The notes: generated by a model from the sequence alone, not told the origin. DNA of 64,000 nucleotides from CBDFGN01 sp965247065 (GCA_965247065.1 CBDFGN010000006.1:2356001-2420000); one strand, 5' to 3'. Shown: positions 25,888-35,413, counted from the stretch's first letter. Program-made: numbers and translations.

Positions 25888-26820
25888 CTAAATACCAAGA
25901 GATGCGATTTTTCGGGCGAGGACCTGGTTGATCTTGGAATAGGATCCATGCGACCAGCCTGCAACATGAGGTGTGAAGATGACCTGAGGGTAATACGCCA
26001 AGGATTTCAGGTTTTTACTTTGTTTGGAGTCGAGAAAGTCAATTCTCTCATTCTCAAGAACATCTAAAGCCGCTCCCAAGATTTTACCACTCTCTAGCTC
26101 CTTCAGCAGGTCTGTTTCCTTTACAATCCCGCCCCGGGCTGTATTCAACAGATAAATATCATTATTGAATTTTCGCATGAACTCACCATCGACCATATTA
26201 GCCGTTTCATTTGTAAGTGGTATATGAAGGCTTAGGATATTGCTGCGCAAAAATATCTCCGGCAGACTAGCCTCCCGGGCAAATTGGAAGGGCCCGATCT
26301 TATACTTGTCGTAAGCTAATACTTCGCACTTGAATCCAGCCAAAAGTTCCGCAAAGGCACTCCCCATGTGCCCGTATCCAATAATGCCAACGGTTTTGCC
26401 TTCTATGTTAACCCCCCTGTTTGACTCACGATCCCAGACTCCACTTCTTACTTCATTATCGGCCAACGTAATTCTATTCAGCAGCGCAAGCAACATTCCC
26501 AGACCATGTTCGGCCAAAGCCATTCGGTTACCTTCCGGGGCATTAAGAATCTCAATGTCCCGAGCACGAATGGTGACGGTGTCCATTCTATCCACGCCAG
26601 CTCCGGCTCTGGCGATAAACTTTAGGTCGGGTGCGCAATCAAGGATTTCTGAGTTAACATAGGTCTTATTACGAATAATAAGTCCGGTAGCTTTTCTGAT
26701 TGTCCTCAATATTTCGGCGCGGGTAAATTCGGGCTGATAATCGACCGTGTATCCAAGTTCTTCCAGTAAAGGTATTATGCTGGAATGCATTTTATCGACG
26801 ATCAGGCAGACAGGCCTCAT
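25888..26820 (-). CDS. D-2-hydroxyacid dehydrogenase (PGDH-like)
   Basis: A 310-residue NAD-dependent dehydrogenase of the D-isomer-specific family. The N-terminal substrate domain contains LIIRNKTYVNSEIL. The nucleotide loop is GKTVGIIGYGHMGSAFAE (Gly-x-Gly-x-x-Gly) near residue 150. Catalytic Arg is in NTARGGIVKE, Glu in DVLENE, and His in FTPHVAGWSHGS. The length fits a phosphoglycerate or hydroxypyruvate dehydrogenase without the ACT domain; the true substrate is undetermined. It follows mgtE by 11 bp, so it is probably in the rsmA-mgtE transcript. Confidence 0.86.
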   Translation of the reverse strand: MRPVCLIVDKMHSSIIPLLEELGYTVDYQPEFTRAEILRTIRKATGLIIRNKTYVNSEILDCAPDLKFIARAGAGVDRMDTVTIRARDIEILNAPEGNRMALAEHGLGMLLALLNRITLADNEVRSGVWDRESNRGVNIEGKTVGIIGYGHMGSAFAELLAGFKCEVLAYDKYKIGPFQFAREASLPEIFLRSNILSLHIPLTNETANMVDGEFMRKFNNDIYLLNTARGGIVKETDLLKELESGKILGAALDVLENERIDFLDSKQSKNLKSLAYYPQVIFTPHVAGWSHGSYSKINQVLARKIASLGI

Positions 26821-26831
26821 CCGATTTCGAT

Positions 26832-28199
26832 TCAGAAGGTATACAGATAATGGGCTGCCATGAAATAAACGGCCAAACCCAAAAGATCGATAGCGGTGGT
26901 TATAAATGGTCCGGATGCCAGGGCAGGATTTATCCCGAATCTCTCCAAAACGAGTGGAGTAATGGTCCCTGCTATTGAGGCTAAAAGAACAACGCTGAAC
27001 AAGGCAATTGAGACCACTATGGACAATTTCTGATTATCTCCGATTAACGATGTCGATGCTAACACCAGTGCCGCCAACACCAGGCCATTTATGACGGCTA
27101 CCACAAATACCTTGGCTAACCGGCTGGACGAACTGGGGCCAAATACTGAGGGATTGGCCAGGCTTTGGACAACCAGGGAGGAGGACTGAATTCCGACATT
27201 TCCGCCGGTAGCCGTGATCAATGGAATGAAGAAAGCAACCGCCGGAATCATCGCAATTTCCGATTCGAATAAGCCGATAATCTCAGCCCCCACCAGGCCT
27301 CCTACGATACCAATAACCAGCCAAGGCAGGCGCGCTCGAGTTAGCATCCATATGCTATCATCTTCTTCCACATCCACTGAAATCCCGGCCATCAATTGCC
27401 GTTCCTCCTCTGCTTGCTCGGTTACTAGATCAAGTATATCGTCGATAGTGATTCGGCCTACAAGTTTTCCCTGCAGATTAGCAACTGGCACCGCATCGAA
27501 ATCATACCTCCGCATGATGGCGGCAACCTCCTCATCCTTGGTATAGGTGGGCACTGAAACGATCTCAGGCTCGTAAATCTCCGCCACTTTAGCCTGGTCG
27601 GGTGAAAGAATTACTTTTTTGAGAGACACCCTGCCCAGGAGTTGATCATTGTTGTCTACCACATAGACCGAATAAATCTTTTCGACCTGCTCACTTTGCC
27701 TTCTGATCTCCTCGATGCACTGCCTTACCGTCCAGTTCTCATTGGCTTTGATCAATTCTTTAGCCATCAATCCCCCGGCAACATCATCATCATACCGCAG
27801 CAGATCGATAAGGTTTTGAGCTTTTTCCTTGCTCGCGATCTGGGCAATCACTTCCTCTCGATCTTTTGCCGGGAGTCCATTAAGAATATCTGCGCCGTCA
27901 TCTGAATCCAGATACTCCAGGAATCCCGCTATTTCAACGGAGTCAAAAGCCTTAAGAAAACTGTTCCTTGTATCATCATCAAGGTCGTTGATAATCTCGG
28001 CTGAAACTTCATTTTCCAGCAGGTCCAAAACAAACTTTGACTCTTCCGCCCCAAATTGATCTAGAAGCGCGGTTATATCTGCCGGATTGACCCCTTTCAG
28101 AGAGGTTAGTATAAATCCGCTATCATGGTTGTCAAGGGCCTCTTCAAATCTTTCCAGGTACTCCTTGGACAGCTCAAATTGTAGTACTTCCGGAATCAT
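26832..28199 (-). CDS. mgtE: magnesium transporter MgtE
   Basis: A 455-residue Mg2+ channel/transporter. It has an N-terminal helical MgtE_N domain (about 20-130, with the acidic motif LEYLDSDDGADILNGLP). Two CBS domains (about 135-260) follow, and a five-helix membrane domain (about 285-455) contains PLITATGGNVGIQSSSLVVQ, the family's pore segment. The N and CBS domains close the pore when cytosolic Mg2+ is high. It overlaps rsmA by 4 bp, so the two are translationally coupled. Confidence 0.95.
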   Translation of the reverse strand: MIPEVLQFELSKEYLERFEEALDNHDSGFILTSLKGVNPADITALLDQFGAEESKFVLDLLENEVSAEIINDLDDDTRNSFLKAFDSVEIAGFLEYLDSDDGADILNGLPAKDREEVIAQIASKEKAQNLIDLLRYDDDVAGGLMAKELIKANENWTVRQCIEEIRRQSEQVEKIYSVYVVDNNDQLLGRVSLKKVILSPDQAKVAEIYEPEIVSVPTYTKDEEVAAIMRRYDFDAVPVANLQGKLVGRITIDDILDLVTEQAEEERQLMAGISVDVEEDDSIWMLTRARLPWLVIGIVGGLVGAEIIGLFESEIAMIPAVAFFIPLITATGGNVGIQSSSLVVQSLANPSVFGPSSSSRLAKVFVVAVINGLVLAALVLASTSLIGDNQKLSIVVSIALFSVVLLASIAGTITPLVLERFGINPALASGPFITTAIDLLGLAVYFMAAHYLYTF

Positions 28200-28969
28200 A
28201 AATCAATTTCGTTGGTCAGCCACACAAATTCGTTTACACCGAGTTGCTCAGCTCGTTTTGATAAGATTTGGGACCCTTCCAAATGCTGTGGCAAATTTAT
28301 GCTTTTTAAGGCGTTGCGCAAGGTTTTCCGGCGGTTTTGGAAACCTGCTTTTACGACCTGGAAAAAGAGCTTTTCGTTGCAATCAAGCTGTTTCACGGAG
28401 TTCCGGATTAGACGAATAACTAATGAATTAACCCGGGGCGAGGGGTTAAATGCTCCGGGCTTTACGGTGGTGATTTTCTTCAAATCAAAATAGGCTTGCA
28501 GCAGGACACTGGGTATTCCATATTGCTTGGATCCGGGGCCGGAACAAAGCCGATCGCCAACCTCCTTTTGTACCATACACACAGCCTCAGTTATCAAATC
28601 TCGATGATCCAATATCTTGAAGAAGATCTGGGATGAAATGCTGTATGGCAGGTTCCCAATTATGGCCATCGGCGGGGAAAATCTCTCTCTCAGGTTTAGC
28701 GTCAGAAAATCGTGATCTATGATCCGATTCCGCTGCTTCATAAAGCGATGCTCCAGATGACGGATCGATTCGGCATCAATCTCCACCAAGAAAGTGTTAA
28801 AATCAGAACGGTCAAAAAGATACTCCGACAAAATCCCCGTTCCGGGACCAACTTCTATCACGGTTGAATATCCGCCATGACCCGTTAGGCTGTCAACAAT
28901 CTTTCCGGCCAATTTTGAATCCACCAGAAAATGTTGACCCAGGTGCTTTTTAGGCCGGACCTGATTCAT
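28196..28969 (-). CDS. rsmA: 16S rRNA dimethyladenosine transferase RsmA
   Basis: A 257-residue KsgA/RsmA enzyme that dimethylates two adjacent adenines in the 16S rRNA 3' hairpin with S-adenosylmethionine. The start is ATG 28969 (MNQVRPKKHLGQHFLVD). The SAM loop reads VIEVGPGTGILSEYL. The catalytic N-L-P-Y motif is seen in IIGNLPYSISSQIFF. C-terminal helices contain FQNRRKTLRNALKS. A -7 promoter element lies 39 bases upstream. It heads a run with mgtE. Confidence 0.96.
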   Translation of the reverse strand: MNQVRPKKHLGQHFLVDSKLAGKIVDSLTGHGGYSTVIEVGPGTGILSEYLFDRSDFNTFLVEIDAESIRHLEHRFMKQRNRIIDHDFLTLNLRERFSPPMAIIGNLPYSISSQIFFKILDHRDLITEAVCMVQKEVGDRLCSGPGSKQYGIPSVLLQAYFDLKKITTVKPGAFNPSPRVNSLVIRLIRNSVKQLDCNEKLFFQVVKAGFQNRRKTLRNALKSINLPQHLEGSQILSKRAEQLGVNEFVWLTNEIDL

Positions 28970-29007
28970 TATCCTCAATTCTGAAAATTGGAGTACCTTG
29001 CTATGCG

Positions 29008-29015
29008 CAAAGCTA
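29008..29015 (-). promoter_or_regulatory. rsmA promoter -7 element (TAGCTTTG)
   Basis: Minus-strand TAGCTTTG (29015-29008) matches TAnnTTTG exactly and lies 39 bases before the rsmA start codon. No clear TTTG -33 element is seen. It overlaps the divergent gap shared with pdxA. Confidence 0.5.
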
Positions 29016-29024
29016 CACCTTAAA

Positions 29025-30067
29025 ATGAATAACGAGAATAAACCGATTGTCGGCATCTCAATTGGGGATTACAATGGCATCGGCCCCGAGGTGATCATCA
29101 AAGCTCTGATGGATTCCCGTATTCTGCAGATGGCTAATCTGATAATCTACGGTTCGACTAAAGTCCTCTCTTATTACAGAAAGAATTTCCGGCTTGATTC
29201 CTTTAATTACACCAAAATTACCAACGTCCAGGGGATAAGTCCTAAAAAGGTAAACGTTATAAACTGTTGGGACCACAATGTTGAAATTAAAGCAGGAGAG
29301 GATTCGTCAGAGGCTGGCAAGACTGCTCTTCTTGCTTTGAAAAGAGCGACGGTGGACCTAAGAGAGGGCCAAATACAATGCCTCGTTACCGGCCTATAAA
29401 CAAAAAGAATGTTCAGAGCGACGAATTCAGCTTCCTAGGTCAGACCGAATATTTCACAGAGAGATTTGAGGTAAATGATAGCTTGATGATGATGGTAAGC
29501 TCCAACCTGAAAGTTGGAGTAGCGACCGGCCACATCCCCTTAAGCAAGGTGTCGGAGCACATTACAGTGGACAAGATTAAGATGAAGATACACATCCTAC
29601 TCAAATCATTGAAAATTGACTTTGGGTTCCATAAGCCGAGAATCGCGGTGCTGGGGTTGAATCCACATGCCGGAGAGGAAGGAATCCTGGGAAGTGAGGA
29701 GCAGGAAATAATAAAGCCTACTATAAAGGCAGTTAAGGACGAAGGACATTTGCTGTATGGACCCTACGCCGCGGACGGTTTTTTCGGCTCGGGTCTGTTC
29801 CGGAAATTTGACGGCATACTGGCCATGTATCACGACCAGGGACTCATACCATTTAAAACTCTGGCCTTTGAAAATGGGATCAACTACACCGCCGGATTAC
29901 CGATAGTCCGAACTTCTCCAGATCATGGAACTGCCTACGATATTGCAGGCAAGAATATGGCCGATGAAACCTCCCTTCGGGAAGCCATTTTCCTTGCAAC
30001 AGATATTTACCAGGCCCGGAAGGAAAACCACATTGTTGAACAGGTTGCGGTTCAGTCTACAGCATAG
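29025..30067 (+). pseudogene. pdxA: 4-hydroxythreonine-4-phosphate dehydrogenase, frameshifted
   Basis: PdxA acts in the DXP-dependent pathway to pyridoxal phosphate. The frame starting at 29025 (MNNENKPIVGISIGDYNGIG) ends with a TAA at 29397. The rest continues in another frame to 30067. The family motif T-A-P-I-N-K is broken exactly there: ...GTT ACC GG CCT ATA AAC..., two bases (29391-29392) where a codon for Ala is expected, so one base is missing. In addition, the His of the family motif P-G-H-T-E, a metal ligand in E. coli PdxA (His166), reads Gln in FLGQTEYF. The other two metal His (ATGHIPLS and MYHDQGL) remain. This suggests loss of function rather than only a sequence error. Confidence 0.88.
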
Positions 30068-30126
30068 AAGGTACTAGAGCAGGGCCAATTATGCAGGTAT
30101 TTTTCAAGATATTGGAATAATCTTCT

Positions 30127-30134
30127 TAATTTTG
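30127..30134 (+). promoter_or_regulatory. promoter -7 element of the yceD-rpmF-plsX run
   Basis: TAATTTTG matches TAnnTTTG exactly. It lies 23 bp before the yceD start codon, with a T-rich TTTTC about 22 bases upstream as a weak -33. It follows the broken pdxA and probably drives the plus-strand lipid/translation run. Confidence 0.5.
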
Positions 30135-30157
30135 CGGACTTTTCATGGACGGTTTGC

Positions 30158-30682
30158 ATGGACCTCAAAGAATTCGATATAGAAATTTTCAGCTTAGGAT
30201 ACGGATCTCATTCCTATCAGTATTCTATTGAAAATAGTTTCTGGTCCCATTTTGATTATGGGTTGATCTCAAAAAGTACAGCCAAGGTCAACCTGACCCT
30301 GGAGAAATCAGAGACCCTAGTCAAAGTGGACCTTCAGATCAAAGGAATCCTGCAGCTCGTGTGTGATAGGAGTCTTGAAGAATTTGATCATCCCTTTGAA
30401 GTCGAGAAAGCACTGGTTTTCAAGTATGGCATTGAAGAAGGAGAATTGGGTGCGGACATATATATCATCAACCCAAGCACCTCGGTAATCAACATCAGTC
30501 AGCACCTCTATGAGTTTATCGGTTTACAAGTACCGATCAAGAAACTGCACCCCAGATTCCAGGAGGCTATTGACCGGGAGCAGGATGAAATGGTATACAG
30601 AGACAAAGAGGGGTCAGATGGTGTTCTTCGGTCAACCGATCCCAGATGGGAATCGCTCAAAAAGCTGAGATATGATAATTAG
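30158..30682 (+). CDS. YceD/DUF177 family protein
   Basis: A 174-residue protein of the YceD (DUF177) family. It shows the family core: LEKSETLVKVDLQIKGILQLVCDRSLEEFDHPFEVEK, with the conserved Cys-x-Arg and an acidic C-terminal region (DREQDEMVYRDKEG). The gene nearly always precedes rpmF, as here (24 bp apart). In other bacteria YceD is linked to 23S rRNA or large-subunit expression; its exact biochemical role is not settled. Confidence 0.9.
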   Translation: MDLKEFDIEIFSLGYGSHSYQYSIENSFWSHFDYGLISKSTAKVNLTLEKSETLVKVDLQIKGILQLVCDRSLEEFDHPFEVEKALVFKYGIEEGELGADIYIINPSTSVINISQHLYEFIGLQVPIKKLHPRFQEAIDREQDEMVYRDKEGSDGVLRSTDPRWESLKKLRYDN

Positions 30683-30706
30683 CAGTAATTTAATAATATT
30701 TGAGAA

Positions 30707-30898
30707 ATGGCGCATCCAAAAAGAAAACAATCAAAATCCCGCCGCGATAAAAGGAGGACTCACTATAAAGCAACCGAAAGACATTTGGCGGTATGCCCGA
30801 CAACGGGGGAATATCATATACCTCACCGAGCTTTTTGGTTTGAGGGCAAATTGTACTACAAGGGCCAGGTGGTAACAGAAAAAGAGGTTTTAGCATAG
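30707..30898 (+). CDS. rpmF: 50S ribosomal protein L32
   Basis: A 63-residue basic protein with the L32 start MAHPKRKQSKSRRDKRRTHY. The C-terminal part (HLAVCPTTGEYHIPHRAFWF) keeps only one Cys (30) where zinc-binding L32 has two CxxC pairs, so this is the zinc-free (C-minus) form. It is followed by plsX after 3 bp. The yceD-rpmF-plsX-fabH order is widely conserved. Confidence 0.95.
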   Translation: MAHPKRKQSKSRRDKRRTHYKATERHLAVCPTTGEYHIPHRAFWFEGKLYYKGQVVTEKEVLA

Positions 30899-30901
30899 CA
30901 A

Positions 30902-31843
30902 ATGAAAATTGCCCTGGATGTAATGGGCGGCGATTTTGCGCCGGATATTAACCTGGAAGGTGCTGCATCCGCTGCTCGTGAACTACCAGATACTTCCCAG
31001 ATTTGCTTAATTGGTGGTGAGGACGCGATCCTGCCATTCCTCGAATCTCAAAATTCACTTCAGTCCCGATTTGAATTCGTAAAAGCCGAGCAGATCATTG
31101 AGATGGGTGAAAACCCGACCAGGGCTCTTTCTCAGAAACCTGATTCCAGCATCGCCGCCGGATTTCGGTTGTTAAAGAAAAAGCAGGCCTCCGTTTTCTG
31201 CAGCGCGGGAAACACCGGGGCCATGAACGTTGGAGCCATGCTCACCATAAAACCGATTGACGGCATTCTCAGGCCGGCTATTCTGGGCTTCGTTCCGAAA
31301 GTTCAGGGTGGTTACGGCCTGATCCTGGATATTGGTGCTAATGCCGATTGCAAGCCTGAGGTCTTGGTCCAATTCGGTGAATTGGGATCAATATATTGCC
31401 AAAACGTATTTGGGATTGAAAATCCCAGAGTGGGCCTTATGAACATGGGAGAAGAGGAAAAAAAGGGACCTATGAATCTCCGATCTACCTACCAATTGTT
31501 TAACAAGACCAAACGGTTGAATTTTATAGGCAATCTGGAAGGTAAAGATCTGCTCAATGAAAAGGCCGATGTGATAGTATGCGATGGCTTTACTGGCAAT
31601 GTAATTCTGAAGATCGCCGAGTCCTTTTACGATATGCTCAAAGCACACAATCTGACCGACCCCTTTATTGAAAGGTTCAATTACGAAGCAGTAGGCGGAA
31701 GCCCCATTCTGGGACTCAATGGAAATGTTATCATTTGCCACGGCACTTCATCTAGTCTGGCAATTAAGAACAGCCTTTTAATGGCCCAGCAAATGGCACA
31801 ATCCAACATTCACGACAGGATCAGGGAGGTGTTCTCCAGCTAG
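30902..31843 (+). CDS. plsX: phosphate acyltransferase PlsX
   Basis: A 313-residue enzyme that makes acyl phosphate from acyl-ACP, the first step of the PlsX/PlsY phospholipid pathway. The signature start is MKIALDVMGGDFAPDINLEG. Other family segments are ASVFCSAGNTGAMNVGAML, LDIGANADCKPEVLVQFG and VIVCDGFTGNVILKIAE. Soluble or peripheral membrane protein. It lies 3 bp after rpmF and 20 bp before fabH. Confidence 0.96.
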   Translation: MKIALDVMGGDFAPDINLEGAASAARELPDTSQICLIGGEDAILPFLESQNSLQSRFEFVKAEQIIEMGENPTRALSQKPDSSIAAGFRLLKKKQASVFCSAGNTGAMNVGAMLTIKPIDGILRPAILGFVPKVQGGYGLILDIGANADCKPEVLVQFGELGSIYCQNVFGIENPRVGLMNMGEEEKKGPMNLRSTYQLFNKTKRLNFIGNLEGKDLLNEKADVIVCDGFTGNVILKIAESFYDMLKAHNLTDPFIERFNYEAVGGSPILGLNGNVIICHGTSSSLAIKNSLLMAQQMAQSNIHDRIREVFSS

Positions 31844-31863
31844 TCCGTTGTCATCAGGTATCT

Positions 31864-32856
31864 ATGAGCAGAATAAAAGCAGCAATTACTGGGGTTGGCG
31901 GATATGTCCCAGACTATGTCCTCACCAATGCCGAAATGGAGTCTATCGTGGATACCAACGATGAGTGGATAACCACTCGGACCGGGATAAAGGAGCGACG
32001 GATCCTAAAGGGAGAGGGACAAGGAACCTCTGTCCTGGGAATCGCAGCAGCCAAGGACCTCATCTCTAAAACCGGCCTGGACCCTGGGGAATTAGATTTG
32101 CTCATCTGCGCAACGGTGACGCCGGACATGATTTTTCCTGCAACCGCAAATATTATTGCAAATGGAATCGGTGCGGATCATGTATTCAGCTATGATCTGC
32201 AGGCCGCTTGTTCCGGATTTATCTTTGCCCTCACTACCGGAGCCCAGTTTATCGAATCCGGGCAGTTCAAAAAGGTAATGGTTATCGGAGCCGATAAGAT
32301 GTCGTCCATTGTGAATTACGAAGATCGAACTACGTGCATTCTGTTTGGTGACGGTGCAGGGGCTGTGCTCTTAGAGCCTGTCGAGGACGCCGGAATAATG
32401 GGCTATATCCATCGTACCGATGGCACAGGAGAAGAATTCCTTAATATGAAAGCTGGAGGAAGTAGGCGCCCTGCTTCCTCCGAGACCGTTAGGAACGGGG
32501 AACATTCGGTCTATCAGGATGGGAAGACCGTATTCAAATTTGCTGTCAATAATATGGCCGATATCTCATTCGAAATAATGCAGCGTTATGACCTAACCGG
32601 CGATGACATTGCCTGGCTAGTGCCCCACCAGGCCAACCTTCGAATCATAAATGCCACCGCGAACAAGATGGGCATCGGCTCGGACAAGGTCATGATCAAT
32701 ATTGATCGCTACGGCAACACTACCAGCGCCACAATACCCTTGTGCCTTTGGGACTACGAAACCAAACTTAACAAGAATGATAACCTTATTCTGGCAGCTT
32801 TCGGAGGAGGCTTTGCCTGGGGCGCCGTGTACGTCAAATGGGCCTATCAACGCTAA
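31864..32856 (+). CDS. fabH: 3-oxoacyl-ACP synthase III FabH
   Basis: A 330-residue condensing enzyme that starts fatty acid chains from acyl-CoA and malonyl-ACP. The catalytic triad is present: Cys116 in LQAACSGFIFAL, His in WLVPHQANLRII and Asn in RYGNTTSATIPL. The opening MSRIKAAITGVGGYVPDYVL is typical. It is part of the yceD-rpmF-plsX-fabH run. Confidence 0.96.
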   Translation: MSRIKAAITGVGGYVPDYVLTNAEMESIVDTNDEWITTRTGIKERRILKGEGQGTSVLGIAAAKDLISKTGLDPGELDLLICATVTPDMIFPATANIIANGIGADHVFSYDLQAACSGFIFALTTGAQFIESGQFKKVMVIGADKMSSIVNYEDRTTCILFGDGAGAVLLEPVEDAGIMGYIHRTDGTGEEFLNMKAGGSRRPASSETVRNGEHSVYQDGKTVFKFAVNNMADISFEIMQRYDLTGDDIAWLVPHQANLRIINATANKMGIGSDKVMINIDRYGNTTSATIPLCLWDYETKLNKNDNLILAAFGGGFAWGAVYVKWAYQR

Positions 32857-32915
32857 ATAGCCCGATTGGGGAAGTTGGAAAATTCTGCTAAATTGGCTAA
32901 ATCGTAATTTCCGGA

Positions 32916-33479
32916 ATGGCTACGACCGCGGATTTCAAAAACGGATTGAGCATTGAATATAATAATGACCTCTACGTTATTGTCGAGTTCCAGCATGTGA
33001 AACCGGGCAAGGGTCCTGCCTTCGTTCGAACCAAACTTAAAAGTCTGAACTCGGGTAAGGTGATCGAAAACACTTTCAATGCAGGAGTCAAGGTCACCAC
33101 CGCCCGGATCGAAAGAAGACCTCACCAATTTTTATATAAGGATGATATGGGATTTCATTTCATGGATAGTGGGTCATTTGAGCAAATCTTTCTTGAAGGA
33201 TCCTCTATTGATGGATCCCAGTTCTTAAAAGAGGGTCAGCAGGTTGAGATCCTGTTTCACGCTGAAACGGAGAAAGTTCTAAGCTGTGATCTTCCACCAT
33301 TTGTAGAACTGAGAATCACATATACGGAACCGGGAGTTAAGGGAGATACGGCTACCAACGCGACCAAGATGGCAAATCTGGAAACTGGTGCCGAAATTCA
33401 AGTGCCGTTGTTCATCAATGAGAATGACCGGATCAAAGTGGATACCCGAACGGGCGGTTATGCAGAAAGAGTAAAATAA
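32916..33479 (+). CDS. efp: translation elongation factor P
   Basis: A 187-residue EF-P that helps ribosomes through proline runs. The N-terminal KOW-like domain has the tip loop VKPGKGPAFVRTKLK, with Lys32 at the residue that is modified in many bacteria. Two OB domains follow, ending with DRIKVDTRTGGYAERVK. No epmA/epmB-type modification gene is in the window. It lies 59 bp after fabH and 6 bp before accB. Confidence 0.97.
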   Translation: MATTADFKNGLSIEYNNDLYVIVEFQHVKPGKGPAFVRTKLKSLNSGKVIENTFNAGVKVTTARIERRPHQFLYKDDMGFHFMDSGSFEQIFLEGSSIDGSQFLKEGQQVEILFHAETEKVLSCDLPPFVELRITYTEPGVKGDTATNATKMANLETGAEIQVPLFINENDRIKVDTRTGGYAERVK

Positions 33480-33485
33480 TTCTCA

Positions 33486-33956
33486 ATGAAACCAAAAGAA
33501 ATTCAGGATCTAATTGATTTCATAGCTAAATCCGGGCTTCAGGAGGTCAATATCGAGACCGATGAGTTTAAGCTGAAGGTCAGAAAAAACGCCGAGAACA
33601 AAACGATCATTGAAAATCCGGTAACCTCGGCCGCACCGGTCCAGGCTGCTATACCACAGACTCCAGTGGTAACGAACGAGGATCAGCAGCCCACCGTGGA
33701 GACCGTATCCAATAACCACGTGGTGGTAAAATCACCTATGATCGGGACCTTCTATCGCTCTGCCAGTCCCGAGGCGGAGCCTTTCGTGAAAGTGGGAGAT
33801 CCGATCGATCTTGGCGACACCGTTTGTATTGTTGAGGCAATGAAACTTTTTAATGAGATCGAGTCTGAAGTCTCAGGGATCATTATAAAAGTCCTGGTTG
33901 ACAACGCCTCACCCGTCGAGTATGACCAGGAGCTTTTCCTTGTCGACCCCTCCTAG
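33486..33956 (+). CDS. accB: biotin carboxyl carrier protein of acetyl-CoA carboxylase
   Basis: A 156-residue BCCP. An N-terminal segment (MKPKEIQDLIDFIAKSG) precedes an Ala/Pro/Thr-rich linker (about 45-75) and the C-terminal biotinyl domain. The biotin-accepting Lys120 is in the motif VEAMKLFNEIE. It carries the carboxyl group from AccC to the carboxyltransferase. It lies 12 bp before accC. Confidence 0.96.
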   Translation: MKPKEIQDLIDFIAKSGLQEVNIETDEFKLKVRKNAENKTIIENPVTSAAPVQAAIPQTPVVTNEDQQPTVETVSNNHVVVKSPMIGTFYRSASPEAEPFVKVGDPIDLGDTVCIVEAMKLFNEIESEVSGIIIKVLVDNASPVEYDQELFLVDPS

Positions 33957-33968
33957 TTAAAATCGCCT

Positions 33969-35330
33969 GTGATGTTTAAAAAGATCCTTATTGCCAATCG
34001 AGGAGAGATCGCTTTGCGAATAATTCGCACCTGTAAAGAAATGGGGATCAACTCAATCGCTATCTATTCTATTGCCGACAGAGACAGCCTTCATGTGACC
34101 TTCGCCGACGAAGCAGTGTGTATTGGTCCGGCTCCGAGCCATCAGTCGTATCTCAATATTCCCAGCATTATAGCCGCCGCTGAGATTACCAACGCCGACG
34201 CAATCCACCCCGGCTACGGATTCCTGGCTGAAAACGCTGACTTTTCGCAAGTGTGTCAGGACTATAACATCAAGTTTATTGGACCCTCACCTGAGATGAT
34301 CAACAAGATGGGCGACAAAGCTACTGCTAAGGAAACCATGAAGGCCGCCGGTGTTCCAATCATTCCAGGCTCTGACGGGCTCGTCTCCGACCTGGATACA
34401 GGCAAAAAGCTGGCTAAGAAAATAACATATCCAGTAATTCTCAAAGCTACTGCCGGCGGGGGCGGTAAGGGCATGAGGATAGTTTCTAAGGAATCGGAAT
34501 TTAAGAAGGCCTGGGAGGACGCCAAACGCGAATCAGCTGCGGCCTTCGGAAATGATGATCTCTATCTAGAGAAGTTCGTTGCGAATCCAAGGCATGTAGA
34601 AATCCAAATCGTTGGCGACAACCGGGGGAAGGCCTGTCATTTGTCGGAGAGAGATTGCACGATCCAAAGGCGCCACCAGAAGTTAGTTGAAGAAACTCCC
34701 TCACCGGCAGTGGATGAAAAACTCCGTAATGAAATGGGGGCGGCAGCGATCAAAGGGGCCGAAGCAATTAACTATGAGGGGGCGGGAACGGTAGAATTCT
34801 TGCTTGATAAGAATATGAAATTCTATTTCATGGAAATGAATACCCGCATCCAGGTAGAACATCCCATCACCGAAGAGGTCACTGACTTTGATCTAATAAA
34901 AGAGCAGATAAAGGTCGCCGCCGGGGAAAAAATTCTCGGGGTCAACTATCTTCCCAAGTCATTCGCCATGGAGTGCCGCATCAATGCTGAAGATCCCTCA
35001 AATGGCTTTAGGCCCCATCCCGGAAGGATCACCAATCTCCATCTTCCAGGGGGTCATGGCGTTCGGGTCGACAGCCATGTGTACGCGGGCTATAGTATAC
35101 CTCCCAATTATGACTCCATGATAGCCAAGCTGATCGTGAACGCCCAATCAAGGGAGGAGGTTATCGTCAGGATGAAAAGGGCGCTTGAAGAATTCGTTAT
35201 TCAGGGAATAAAGACCACCATCCCTTTTCATATCAAGCTAATGGATGATGAGGTATTCAGATCCGGGATTTACGACACCACCTTCATAGATAATTTCAAC
35301 CTTAAAAATCTGGTGGATTCAAACGAGTAA
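33969..35330 (+). CDS. accC: biotin carboxylase subunit of acetyl-CoA carboxylase
   Basis: A 453-residue ATP-grasp biotin carboxylase (452 if the second of two adjacent ATG codons is used). It starts MMFKKILIANRGEIALRII. The glycine-rich ATP loop is KATAGGGGKGMRIV, catalytic residues lie in EMNTRIQVEHPITEEVT, and RINAEDPSNGFRPHPG is in the C-terminal lobe. It works with the accB product and with AccA/AccD encoded elsewhere. Last gene of the lipid run. Confidence 0.97.
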   Translation: MMFKKILIANRGEIALRIIRTCKEMGINSIAIYSIADRDSLHVTFADEAVCIGPAPSHQSYLNIPSIIAAAEITNADAIHPGYGFLAENADFSQVCQDYNIKFIGPSPEMINKMGDKATAKETMKAAGVPIIPGSDGLVSDLDTGKKLAKKITYPVILKATAGGGGKGMRIVSKESEFKKAWEDAKRESAAAFGNDDLYLEKFVANPRHVEIQIVGDNRGKACHLSERDCTIQRRHQKLVEETPSPAVDEKLRNEMGAAAIKGAEAINYEGAGTVEFLLDKNMKFYFMEMNTRIQVEHPITEEVTDFDLIKEQIKVAAGEKILGVNYLPKSFAMECRINAEDPSNGFRPHPGRITNLHLPGGHGVRVDSHVYAGYSIPPNYDSMIAKLIVNAQSREEVIVRMKRALEEFVIQGIKTTIPFHIKLMDDEVFRSGIYDTTFIDNFNLKNLVDSNE

Positions 35331-35413
35331 CAAAGGGCGCGGGGTCTCGTCCTGGAATATTTCAAGATCCGCGGGATTATTTCATCAGCCGGGGAATTAG
35401 ATCCGTTGCTATA

